Of a DNA stretch of 64,000 bases, positions 41,873-49,343 are shown piece after piece (position 1 is the stretch's first letter; every line of letters starts with the position of its first letter). The notes under the pieces are model-generated. The model saw only the letters and a list, made by a program, of their open reading frames with translations. It was not told the origin of the DNA and did not search any database. Location: NCBI GenBank assembly GCA_964521865.1, contig CAZFTJ010000002.1:1-64000 (forward strand), written 5' to 3'. The translations under genes and the position numbers were made by a program. The DNA comes from CAYSRJ01 sp964521865 (GTDB lineage: Bacteria; Spirochaetota; B62-G9; DRHN01).

Positions 41873-43570
41873 TCAGGCGCCCTTCACAGACCTATGGCAG
41901 ATCAGGCATTGTACTCTATTATACGCCCGGTGATCGTCGGGAGCGGGCATGATTTCTCCTCCCGGGTCGTGACACATGAGACAATCTCCCATATTCAGCG
42001 GATGGCTTATTTTAGCAGCCCGGGCAACGAGACTTTCGGTTGATTGTTTCCACCCTTCCGGTGAATGGCAGTTGTCACATGCAAACGCAAAGTGATTTTT
42101 CGGAGGACTGTGGCATCCCGAGCACCGATTTGAGGGCTTCTCTTTCCCTCTGTGGCATTGATAGCAGAGCGGCTTACTGTGCTCATCATGAAGAGGAAAC
42201 GGATGACCGGCACTGTCATATGACTTAAACGGCACCCATTCCCTGCCGTGGCAGGCTGCTGACGCGCAAAAACCCGAATCATCCGCTCCATATGTCAATT
42301 TCCCGTGACAGGCCGTGCAATCCTCGCCTGCCAGAATACGGTGATTGAAAATAAAGCCGGGTTTCAAATGAGACTCCGGTTTTGATGGTAAAGCAATCTG
42401 TAGTCCGGCAGGCAGGCCGGTTTTACCCACAGTGGCCGGTTCACTGTGGCAGAGATCACACTGAAATTTGATTACCTCACCATCTTTACTTACATGCTGT
42501 CCGTCGTGGCAGCGAAAACATCCTTTAAAGTACCTGTGCCCGCTGTTATCCGGAAAAGATCTCCAGGTTATACCGGGCTTTTCGAATACAAGCCTGGTGA
42601 TCAGTTTCCGGGAAAGCTCCCGAGCCTTTCCAATCTCATCGAAGAGGACGGCTGCGGCTTGAGGATATTTTTCCCGGTAGCGCGTTTCAAAGGCCTGAAC
42701 AGAGGCTAGAGCCTCTTCCCGGTTATTGTAATCTGTTTCAAGCAGCTCGATCAATTCTTTTTTAATATACGGCAGCTTGCTGCTGAGCCTCCCATCAGCC
42801 AGCGCTTCGTCTACCGCCTTCTCTGGAGCCGGGAATGGATGCCCGATACGGTTGTGGCAGTCAAGGCAATCCATAGCCCGCTTCTCTCCATTTTCAATAT
42901 CCTCTGCTGGCAGCGGGTTGTTGCTATCCGCATATTCTATCACTCTCCCGCTGCGCATTACGACCCTCACCCAGGGAATATCCTGTCGGTGTTCTTCATC
43001 TGTTGTGATGAATTCGACATTGTTTGTAATATGCCAGTGAACCCCCCCGGACGATCCTTTTCTCCGGCCGCCTCCGCCTATTTTGACGATCAAATATGTA
43101 TGTTTTTCCGTGTTGTCCCTATCTGGCAGGTACTGTGTAAATTCGCGAAAAGCAGCGTTGTGTGTAGAAAGCGGATAATGGCAGTGTTCGCAGGATTCGG
43201 CAGATGATGTGAGCGTTTCGGAATGCACCGGACGACCGTAGGTTTTAAAAAGCACGACAGGAATATGCTTCAGATGGCCGGCCTTTTTAACCATTAGCTT
43301 TAATGTTTCCTGCCTGCCCATGTGGCATTCAACGCATTTTATGCGGGCATGATACGAATCCTGAAAGGCAACCGGTTCTTCTGGATGAACATTATGACAC
43401 GCTTGAGCGCAGAAAGCATTACTGTTGGAATATTCCCACCCCTTTATTGCAGCAATCCCCAGTCCTGCTAAAACCGCGACACCGGCGATAATTAAAACGA
43501 TCAATGTTCGTATTATCTGTAAAGATGTACGTATCCGGTTTTTTTTAAAGCTGAACAACGGTCTCATCAT
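41873..43570 (-). CDS. Membrane-anchored multihaem c-type cytochrome (13 haem sites)
   Basis: The product has 565 residues. A single N-terminal membrane anchor (TLIVLIIAGVAVLAGLGIAA) is followed by a periplasmic part with eleven CxxCH motifs (CVECH, CEHCH, CLDCH, CFRCH, CDLCH, CTACH, CYQCH, CSGCH, CDNCH, CLMCH, CLICH). There are also two wider sites, CAQACH near residue 54 and CASAACH in the C-terminal third. The first 110 residues resemble NapC/NirT/NrfH quinol-oxidising cytochromes; the rest does not match a family I know. It would carry electrons between the membrane quinone pool and a periplasmic or extracellular partner. Convergent with the response regulator; a good promoter lies about 140 bases upstream. 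Confidence 0.8.
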   Translation of the reverse strand: MMRPLFSFKKNRIRTSLQIIRTLIVLIIAGVAVLAGLGIAAIKGWEYSNSNAFCAQACHNVHPEEPVAFQDSYHARIKCVECHMGRQETLKLMVKKAGHLKHIPVVLFKTYGRPVHSETLTSSAESCEHCHYPLSTHNAAFREFTQYLPDRDNTEKHTYLIVKIGGGGRRKGSSGGVHWHITNNVEFITTDEEHRQDIPWVRVVMRSGRVIEYADSNNPLPAEDIENGEKRAMDCLDCHNRIGHPFPAPEKAVDEALADGRLSSKLPYIKKELIELLETDYNNREEALASVQAFETRYREKYPQAAAVLFDEIGKARELSRKLITRLVFEKPGITWRSFPDNSGHRYFKGCFRCHDGQHVSKDGEVIKFQCDLCHSEPATVGKTGLPAGLQIALPSKPESHLKPGFIFNHRILAGEDCTACHGKLTYGADDSGFCASAACHGREWVPFKSYDSAGHPFPLHDEHSKPLCYQCHRGKEKPSNRCSGCHSPPKNHFAFACDNCHSPEGWKQSTESLVARAAKISHPLNMGDCLMCHDPGGEIMPAPDDHRAYNRVQCLICHRSVKGA

Positions 43571-43709
43571 AGAATAAATAATATAAAATTAGTAATAATT
43601 TTGCCTATACATATCCTTACTGATTATAGTTAAAAAGGAACTCTATTACTCAGAATATAGACTGAATCCCCTTGTGCGCAGGCGGTTCTACTCATTTTTT
43701 TAGCATAAT

Positions 43710-43737
43710 TGTATAATAAACTGAGTTCTTATGTCAA
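43710..43737 (-). promoter_or_regulatory. Promoter of the multihaem cytochrome gene
   Basis: On the minus strand, a perfect TTGACA (43737-43732) and TATACA (43715-43710) are separated by 16 bases. The cytochrome start is about 140 bases downstream, leaving a long untranslated leader in which no riboswitch was recognised. Confidence 0.5.
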
Positions 43738-43776
43738 GAAGTTTATGAAAGCGTACTTTTTACTCGATATATGGAT

Positions 43777-43794
43777 AAAACCATAAATGGTTTT
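43777..43794 (-). terminator. Weak hairpin after the DUF438 gene
   Basis: AAAACCAT-AA-ATGGTTTT is a perfect palindrome about 60 bases after the leftward DUF438 stop. The four T of its own arm are the only T tract on that strand, so termination would be weak. Confidence 0.3.
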
Positions 43795-43853
43795 TGTTAT
43801 CCGGACGCTTCGGTGACGAGAGTTCTGGAAGGCAAAAAGACCATACGTATTAC

Positions 43854-45074
43854 TCATCCTTCATCAAACAGCCTTTTCTCGCCTTCAAGCCTCCTGATAT
43901 GGGTAATGTCCTGTGTGACCTCCAGTGTGCCGAGGTAGGTGCCCGAGCGGTCCCGAACGGCAAAATAACTGATAAAAAGCATCCTGCCCTTCGTGTTTAT
44001 CCAGAAATCGGCCGTATCCCTGGTGCCGTCTTTAAAGGAATCGAGAATCTTCTCGACAATCGCAACACTCTGCGGCGGGTGGCAGTTTTGAACCTTTCTG
44101 CCGATAACCGATTTTGTCCGTACGAATATGCGGTCCGGGTTGTCGGAAAAATACTTGACCCTGTCGCTGCTGTCCACAAAGGTGATATCAATGGGTAGTC
44201 TGTTGGCTATCTGTTCGAGCTCCGTAAGCGTCAACGATCCGGTCGGAAGCGTGATGTTTTTCAAATCTTTTACCAGAGGCTCTTCCCTGTAGGATTTTCT
44301 GAGCTGTTCGGAGAGAAGTGTGTCCTCAACAGGCTTCTCGATATAGCAGTACCCTACTTCTTCGCTGGATCTGAAAACTTCGGCCCATTCGTCAATCGAG
44401 AGTTTTTCAAGTGAAGTTGGAAAGAGTATCTGCTCCTCCTTGAAAATCATGCCCCGTACCTCTTCCAGCAGAGGGTCTACACTTTTTTTAATGAAATCGG
44501 CAATCGAGGCGCGGTCTTCCAAAGTATCGAGCCTGGAAAGAGCGCCTTTCAGCATATCGCGTATCTCGTCATCCTTGCCCCACATCACCTGCGAAGGGCC
44601 GAAGAATTCATGTCTTTCTAAAAAGGGAAACAGAATCTGTTCCTTTCTTTTATAGTGAATGTCCACATCTCGAAGCTTCTCGAGAAAACCTTTGAGCTCT
44701 TTTCTAAAGACATCGGCCCTATACTCCCCCTGTTTCGCGCAGAGGTTTTCAACCCTCACTACCAGCTTCTCTATTTCACTGTTTTCTTTTTTAAAGAGAT
44801 ACACGGGGTGTGCGTGAGATTCCTCCTCGGCAATATCCTTTCGAAGCGCAGATTCGAAAAGAAGTGCATGCACATTGCAGAACTCCTTTATCTCCTCGAC
44901 GGAAAGCCCGTCCTGGATAAGCGACTGCTCGAGCTCGGCTATTTCCGTCGAAGAAATTGTTCCAACCTCTTTGAGAAACCTCTCCTTCGCCTCCTCAACA
45001 GGCATCCCCCTGTGCAGATTGAGAATGATGTCTCTCATGACTTCTTTTTTTGCATCTCTCTTTTCCCCGGCCAT
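43854..45074 (-). CDS. DUF438-hemerythrin-PAS redox/oxygen sensor-like protein
   Basis: The product has 406 residues from the ATG at 45074 (MAGEKRDAKKEVMRDIILNL). It has the domain order DUF438 (residues about 10-80, GMPVEEAKERFLKEVGTISS), a hemerythrin-like HHE domain with its metal-ligand His/Glu pattern (DVDIHYKRKEQILFPFLERH; GMIFKEEQILFPTSLEKL), then a PAS domain (IDITFVDSSDRVKYFSDNPD; VIGRKVQNCHPPQSVAIVEK; YLGTLEVTQDITHIRRLEGE). Such proteins are common in anaerobes and are thought to sense oxygen, nitric oxide or redox state through the di-iron centre and PAS pocket. No output domain is present. It is flanked by inverted copies of a short hairpin sequence. The next gene upstream is the kinase-flavoprotein fusion. 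Confidence 0.8.
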   Translation of the reverse strand: MAGEKRDAKKEVMRDIILNLHRGMPVEEAKERFLKEVGTISSTEIAELEQSLIQDGLSVEEIKEFCNVHALLFESALRKDIAEEESHAHPVYLFKKENSEIEKLVVRVENLCAKQGEYRADVFRKELKGFLEKLRDVDIHYKRKEQILFPFLERHEFFGPSQVMWGKDDEIRDMLKGALSRLDTLEDRASIADFIKKSVDPLLEEVRGMIFKEEQILFPTSLEKLSIDEWAEVFRSSEEVGYCYIEKPVEDTLLSEQLRKSYREEPLVKDLKNITLPTGSLTLTELEQIANRLPIDITFVDSSDRVKYFSDNPDRIFVRTKSVIGRKVQNCHPPQSVAIVEKILDSFKDGTRDTADFWINTKGRMLFISYFAVRDRSGTYLGTLEVTQDITHIRRLEGEKRLFDEG

Positions 45075-45437
45075 ATTTCTTCTCCTGCGATTATGTATAA
45101 AATAATACCGTCGGTGAGCTGTACTCATCAGCACCTTCGGCATGTTCTCCGCGTCGAGCCGAAGGCTTGTAAGCGGGGGTTATGTCCGCTCAACTGGATT
45201 TGTTATACGGCGCGAAGCGTCGTGTAACAAATCCTGGTGCTCGCACCGGTGGTATTATCCGGATGCGAAGCGTCCGGATAACTTTCGCTTCATCCAGTAT
45301 GAAATAAAAGTAACTCCATACGCGGCAATGGACTTGATGAAGGTCAATAAATCACACAGTTTTTTAAGACTCTTCATAGACCGTTGTAATCGCCTGCCGT
45401 ATGCGGTCAAGACGCTGTGGGGAGCTCGAAAAAAAAA
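45075..45437. other. Intergenic region with tandem hairpins
   Basis: No supported gene. This 363-base stretch between the kinase-flavoprotein fusion and the DUF438 gene contains three consecutive stem-loops (listed as a repeat) and no recognised promoter. Confidence 0.5.
45196..45281. repeat. Three tandem hairpins with GCGAAGC loops
   Basis: Hairpin one (45196-45234) has an 18-pair stem beginning GGATTTGTTATACGG and closed by a GAA loop. Hairpin two is GGTG-CTCG-CACC (45236-45247). Hairpin three (45255-45281) has a 12-pair stem of TTATCCGGATGC with the same GAA loop. The loop context C-GAA-G within GCGAAGC is an exceptionally stable mini-hairpin. The 17 bases at 45266-45282 occur again, inverted, at 43796-43812, just beyond the other end of the DUF438 gene. 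This resembles a REP-like or recombination element; the family is not recognised. Confidence 0.55.
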
Positions 45438-47921
45438 TTATTCTCGGGATATCTTGAACGGCCACATGCTCAACCCGCCCTCGAGTATCCTGACCTTCTC
45501 AAACCCGTTGGATTTGAGAATGAGGGCAGCCTGGTACGATCGCGCACCGGTATCGCAGATCAGTATTATATCTTTATCTTTTGGAATCTCATCCATTCTG
45601 GTCTTCAACGTTTCCAGGGGTATAAACCTGACTCCCTCGATTCTTCCCTCTTCAAATGCATCAACAGACCGTACATCGAGAAACAACGGCTGTTTTTTCG
45701 TACTCTTGAGAAGATTCTGTACCGTTTCGGCGGAAACTCCTTCGAACCGCCCATCCAGTTTATTCCGAAGAACGTTGGCTGCAACCACGATCGCCCCTGT
45801 AGCATTGGCAAAAGCCGGTGCGTACCCGAAATCGACCGACAGTATATCGTCGATTGTCCCTCTTCTCGAGATCGTCATTGCCGCAATATCTATCCGTTTC
45901 GATACATCGCCTCTGCCGATGATCTGCACACCGAGGAGCTTGCGCGTCTTTTTACATGCGATCATCTTGATATTTATGATTTCAGCTCCAGGGATGAAAT
46001 GTTCCCTGTCGTACTGAGGCACATAACAGCTTACCGGTTCACAATCAACTTCGGCAATCTCTTTTTCGTTCAGGCCGGTCTTTCCTATATGCAGATCGAA
46101 TACTTTGAAAATGATTGTGCCGGCAATGGGCTCGAATGCACTGTACTGCATTCCGGTGGCATTCGCTCCGGCAGTCCTTCCCTGTCTGTTCGCAATCGAA
46201 CCCAGTGGAAGGTAGTAGGGTTTGTCGAGCAGGATATGCCTGGTTTCGGCACAGTCCCCGATTGCATAGATCGACGGATCGCTTGTTTGAAGGTATTCGT
46301 TTACGGCAATCGCACCGGTTGGTCCTATTTTAATATCCGCTTTCCGGGCAAGCTCGACATTCGGCTTCACCCCCAGTGCAAGAATTACGATATCGGCATT
46401 CAGCTTCTGCCCGGGAAGAAGTATGTATTTCACACGATCACGCCCCTTGAACGCCTTTATATGAGTACCTTTTATTATCCGAATACCCCTGTGGATCATG
46501 TACCGCTCTACAAGTGCCGCCATTTCAGGATCGAGGAAGGAAAGTATTTGATTCTCTCCCTCGACAATCGTCACCCTGGCCCCTGAAACCGTTAATACAT
46601 CGGCGACCTCTATGCCGATGAGACCGCCGCCGATTATAACAATGTTTTCGGCGGTCTCATTTATGAGAGCCAGTTTGATCTTCTCGGCATCTTGAATATC
46701 GTGCAGTTTGAACACGTTCGGATAATCTATACCTTCCAGATTTGGAAGAATCGGACTGCTGCCGGTTGCAAGCACAAGGGCGTCGTACGCTTCGCTTGAA
46801 ACACGTTCAGTCACCAGATCTTTGTACTGTATCGTTTTGTTCTTTCTGTCTATTGAAACAACCTCGGTCAAATTTTTAATATCGATGTCTTTCACCTTTC
46901 TGAAGAATCCTGCAACATCGTATGATCCCGACATTGCAAACGAGAGCTCTTTCCTGCTTTTAATCATTCCGGATATATAGTACGGGAGTGTGCACCCTGC
47001 GTAGGCAAGTGAACGTCCCTTTTCGAAAAGGGTGATCTCAGCGTCCGGATCGAGCCTCCGTGCACGTGATGCTGCCTTTGGACCCGCAGCGACACCGCCT
47101 ACGATAATTATCTTTTTGTGGGGTCCGCTTTTCTTATGCAGCATAGAAGGCTTGTCTCCAACTTTAACGAGCGGCAGGATAAAGGTGACCCGCATACCCT
47201 CATTTTCCCTGCTCCACACCTCGATGCTTCCTTCACAGAGATCGAGCACGCGTTTTACGATTGCCATACCGAAGCCTGTACCCGTCTTATCGAAGATACG
47301 GGCATTGGGAGCCCGATAGAATTCGTCAAAGAGGTGCTGCTGCTCGTCTTCGGGAATACCGATTCCCTTGTCCCGTATAACGCTGATAATTATTTTTTCC
47401 CGATCGTCATATTCGACCGTAAAATTTACCTCACCCCCCTTGAACGAATATTTAACCGCATTCTCAAGGAGATTGTACACAACCTGTTTTAAGGCGATTT
47501 GATTTCCGTAGGTAACGAGCATCCTGTGGGGCATGTTAATTTCAAGGTTAATCGCTCTTTCTTCGATCTTCCTGTGCAGCTCGTCGACTGCCTCCGTGCA
47601 AATTTTTAAATAATCGAGGTTTTCAAAATCCATTTTTTCGGAACGAAGCTTTTCCAGATCAAGGATGTCATGAATGAGGCTCTGCAGATTGTTGGTACTG
47701 TTTTTGATGGATTCTATGACTCTCAACTGTCTCCAGTTGAGCCGCCCCGCATATTCTTTCAGGAGTGTATCGATGCTGAAGCTGATCGTTGACAGAGGTG
47801 ACTTCAGTTGATGCGCGCTCATACGGAGGTATTCGTTCCTCCCCCGTTTCAACCGGTCGATTTCACTTTGGAGTCGTTCGACCCGTTCTCTTAATTCCTT
47901 CATATCATCCTGATTTGACAT
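45438..47921 (-). CDS. Histidine kinase fused to CoA-disulfide-reductase-like flavoprotein and rhodanese
   Basis: The product has 827 residues in one frame. Residues 1-35 form a coiled coil. Residues 30-250 are a soluble histidine kinase: SAHQLKSPLSTISFSI with His37, N box LLENAVKYS, G1 DKGIGIPEDEQQHLF and G2 TGTGFGMAIVKRV. Residues 268-720 are a FAD/NAD disulfide reductase of the CoADR/NADH-oxidase type: IIIVGGVAAGPKAASRAR, AYAGCTLPYYISGMI with the redox Cys310, NAD loop IVIIGGGLIGIEVADVL and IYAIGDCAE. The last 90 residues are a rhodanese with Cys789 in ILICDTGARSYQAA. CoADR-rhodanese fusions are known; a kinase in front is unusual. A role in sensing NADH, CoA disulfides or persulfides is inferred. 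No partner regulator adjoins it. Confidence 0.85.
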   Translation of the reverse strand: MSNQDDMKELRERVERLQSEIDRLKRGRNEYLRMSAHQLKSPLSTISFSIDTLLKEYAGRLNWRQLRVIESIKNSTNNLQSLIHDILDLEKLRSEKMDFENLDYLKICTEAVDELHRKIEERAINLEINMPHRMLVTYGNQIALKQVVYNLLENAVKYSFKGGEVNFTVEYDDREKIIISVIRDKGIGIPEDEQQHLFDEFYRAPNARIFDKTGTGFGMAIVKRVLDLCEGSIEVWSRENEGMRVTFILPLVKVGDKPSMLHKKSGPHKKIIIVGGVAAGPKAASRARRLDPDAEITLFEKGRSLAYAGCTLPYYISGMIKSRKELSFAMSGSYDVAGFFRKVKDIDIKNLTEVVSIDRKNKTIQYKDLVTERVSSEAYDALVLATGSSPILPNLEGIDYPNVFKLHDIQDAEKIKLALINETAENIVIIGGGLIGIEVADVLTVSGARVTIVEGENQILSFLDPEMAALVERYMIHRGIRIIKGTHIKAFKGRDRVKYILLPGQKLNADIVILALGVKPNVELARKADIKIGPTGAIAVNEYLQTSDPSIYAIGDCAETRHILLDKPYYLPLGSIANRQGRTAGANATGMQYSAFEPIAGTIIFKVFDLHIGKTGLNEKEIAEVDCEPVSCYVPQYDREHFIPGAEIINIKMIACKKTRKLLGVQIIGRGDVSKRIDIAAMTISRRGTIDDILSVDFGYAPAFANATGAIVVAANVLRNKLDGRFEGVSAETVQNLLKSTKKQPLFLDVRSVDAFEEGRIEGVRFIPLETLKTRMDEIPKDKDIILICDTGARSYQAALILKSNGFEKVRILEGGLSMWPFKISRE

Positions 47922-47965
47922 ATGGTTTTATCCATTTAAATTCTGGTTTTTTATACCAGCATCCT

Positions 47966-47990
47966 CCGGTTTTTTAAAACCGGCTTTTTT
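47966..47990 (+). terminator. Rightward terminator-like palindrome
   Basis: CCGGTTTT-TT-AAAACCGG (47966-47983) followed by C and six T is a well-formed intrinsic terminator for the plus strand. No rightward gene ends nearby, so it may stop antisense transcription across the leftward kinase-flavoprotein gene. Confidence 0.5.
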
Positions 47991-48052
47991 ATGCTCAACC
48001 GACTTATTATGTTACAATTAATTATTATTACATTCTTTAAGTAAAAACCATT

Positions 48053-48099
48053 AGGCAAGTGTCGATTTGAACCTTTTAAGTTTGGAAGTTCACTTGCCT
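48053..48099 (-). terminator. Terminator of the mrp operon
   Basis: AGGCAAGTG (48053-48061) and CACTTGCCT (48091-48099) form a nine-pair stem around a 29-base loop, with T-rich tracts outside both arms (ATTTTTT on the plus strand, GGTTTTT on the minus strand). It lies about 170 bases after the leftward mrpG stop and may act in both directions. Confidence 0.45.
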
Positions 48100-48268
48100 A
48101 TTTTTTAAACCAGCCCCTCGATAATAATATACGTATTAAAATATGATCTTGTACGATAAAATTAGGAAAGAAGGAGACTGAGAACACCGGAGAAAGTGTG
48201 AAAAAACCGCATATTGCAGTGCATGCGTCAAACGGTAAACCTTGAAAAAAACGGATATGTGCCGAACC

Positions 48269-48601
48269 TCATCGCCCTCTCCATTCATCTTTATAATCAT
48301 CCACCACGCTTTTTTCCCACAGCTTTACCCCGAAAATGTACGCCCCGCGCATAAGGGCATGCGCTGCAACCGTTGCCGCAAAAAAGATCAGAGGGATACA
48401 TAAGAGGGCCTTTACACCCACCCCCACAAAGCCGTAGCGAATAAAAAGGCCGAATAGGATGCTCCATGTACCGAGGGTGACACACTTCGTTGAAGCCTGC
48501 AGTCTGTTATATACATCCGGGAGTCGAATAAGGCCCAGGCACCCAAAAAAATCGAAGGCAATGCCTATTCCGATAAAGACGAGGCTGATCGTATCATTCA
48601 T
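48269..48601 (-). CDS. mrpG: Mrp cation/proton antiporter subunit G
   Basis: This 110-residue membrane protein has three helices: TISLVFIGIGIAFDFFGCLG, the family motif IRLPDVYNRLQASTKCVTLG, and ALLCIPLIFFAATVAAHALM. The motif RLPDxYxRxHAxTKxxTLG is diagnostic of MrpG/MnhG. It is the last gene of an operon in the canonical order A-B-C-D-E-F-G and overlaps mrpF by eight bases. The Mrp complex exchanges Na+ for protons. Beside a group 4 hydrogenase it may form part of the same ion pump. Confidence 0.9.
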   Translation of the reverse strand: MNDTISLVFIGIGIAFDFFGCLGLIRLPDVYNRLQASTKCVTLGTWSILFGLFIRYGFVGVGVKALLCIPLIFFAATVAAHALMRGAYIFGVKLWEKSVVDDYKDEWRGR

Positions 48602-48857
48602 TGAGCTTCTTCCCCGACAAATATTTTGCGAGCGTCAATGTCGCAATGAAGCTTAAGATTGCCCAGGTAATGGCAATGTCTATGATGAATGTTCTTCCCG
48701 TTATAATCACGAGCAATGCGCAGACGCCGACAACGAGAATCCCGAAAATATCTATACCTACCATCCGATCGGCAATTGTAGGACCCCGAATTATTCTGAA
48801 AAGGCAGAAGAACGCGAGGGCTATAAGTATATACAGGAATATCTCGATAATGGACAT
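48594..48857 (-). CDS. mrpF: Mrp cation/proton antiporter subunit F
   Basis: This 87-residue protein with three membrane helices contains RIIRGPTIADRMVGIDIFGI, the MrpF/MnhF signature (GPTxxDRxxxxD), then VVGVCALLVIITGRTFIIDI and AITWAILSFIATLTLAKYLS. It overlaps mrpE by one base and mrpG by eight, so the three small subunits are translated together. It is part of the Na+/H+ antiporter assembly in the cytoplasmic membrane. Confidence 0.9.
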   Translation of the reverse strand: MSIIEIFLYILIALAFFCLFRIIRGPTIADRMVGIDIFGILVVGVCALLVIITGRTFIIDIAITWAILSFIATLTLAKYLSGKKLNE

Positions 48858-49342
48858 TATTCAAATATCCTTTTCAAATATTTTTCAAACCTTCCCAGAA
48901 TTTTCTGCGTGTATATCTCCGGATCCCTGCTGTGAACGTAGATCCAGTGCACGAAAAAACTGTCGTCAATGATATCAACCGTAATTGTGCCGGGCGTCAT
49001 AGTGATTGAGTTCGCGAGAAATACCTTTGCAATATCGGTTTTAAGAACCGATTTGACCTTGACAATACCCGGTTTTACCGGCAGTTTCGGGTGAATTACA
49101 CGATACATTACATCGATATTCGCTTTTATACACTCCCATAAAAAGATAAACAGATACAAGAGCGCCCAGAAATACCGCTGTACCTGAATAAGTTTCTTTT
49201 CAGTTTTAAGGGAATATTTGGTAAAAAACACCGTCACCACAGCAGACGCAACAACACCCGCTGCAATATTGGGAGTGCTGACGTTTAACGTCAGTAAAAG
49301 CCAGATTGCAAACAGGAAGATAAATAGAAGGACAGCTTTCAT
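48857..49342 (-). CDS. mrpE: Mrp cation/proton antiporter subunit E
   Basis: This 161-residue protein has N-terminal membrane helices (AVLLFIFLFAIWLLLTLNVS; AAGVVASAVVTVFFTKYSLK; FWALLYLFIFLWECIKANID). A soluble tail contains FLANSITMTPGTITVDIIDD and FFVHWIYVH, the conserved TPGT motif of MrpE/MnhE. It lies one base after mrpD and overlaps mrpF by one base. Length is normal for the family. Confidence 0.9.
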   Translation of the reverse strand: MKAVLLFIFLFAIWLLLTLNVSTPNIAAGVVASAVVTVFFTKYSLKTEKKLIQVQRYFWALLYLFIFLWECIKANIDVMYRVIHPKLPVKPGIVKVKSVLKTDIAKVFLANSITMTPGTITVDIIDDSFFVHWIYVHSRDPEIYTQKILGRFEKYLKRIFE

Positions 49343-49343
49343 A

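Larger units (their letters stand above)
47922..48268. other. Intergenic region between the kinase fusion and the mrp operon
   Basis: No gene is visible. It holds two terminator-like hairpins (listed separately) and a small CTGGT/ACCAG stem at 47943-47959. The leftward promoter of the kinase-flavoprotein gene should lie here but was not recognised. Confidence 0.5.

Noticed and set aside
45142..46586. Rightward open frames opposite the kinase-flavoprotein gene
   Set aside because: These are antisense shadows; the leftward frame carries complete kinase, reductase and rhodanese motifs.
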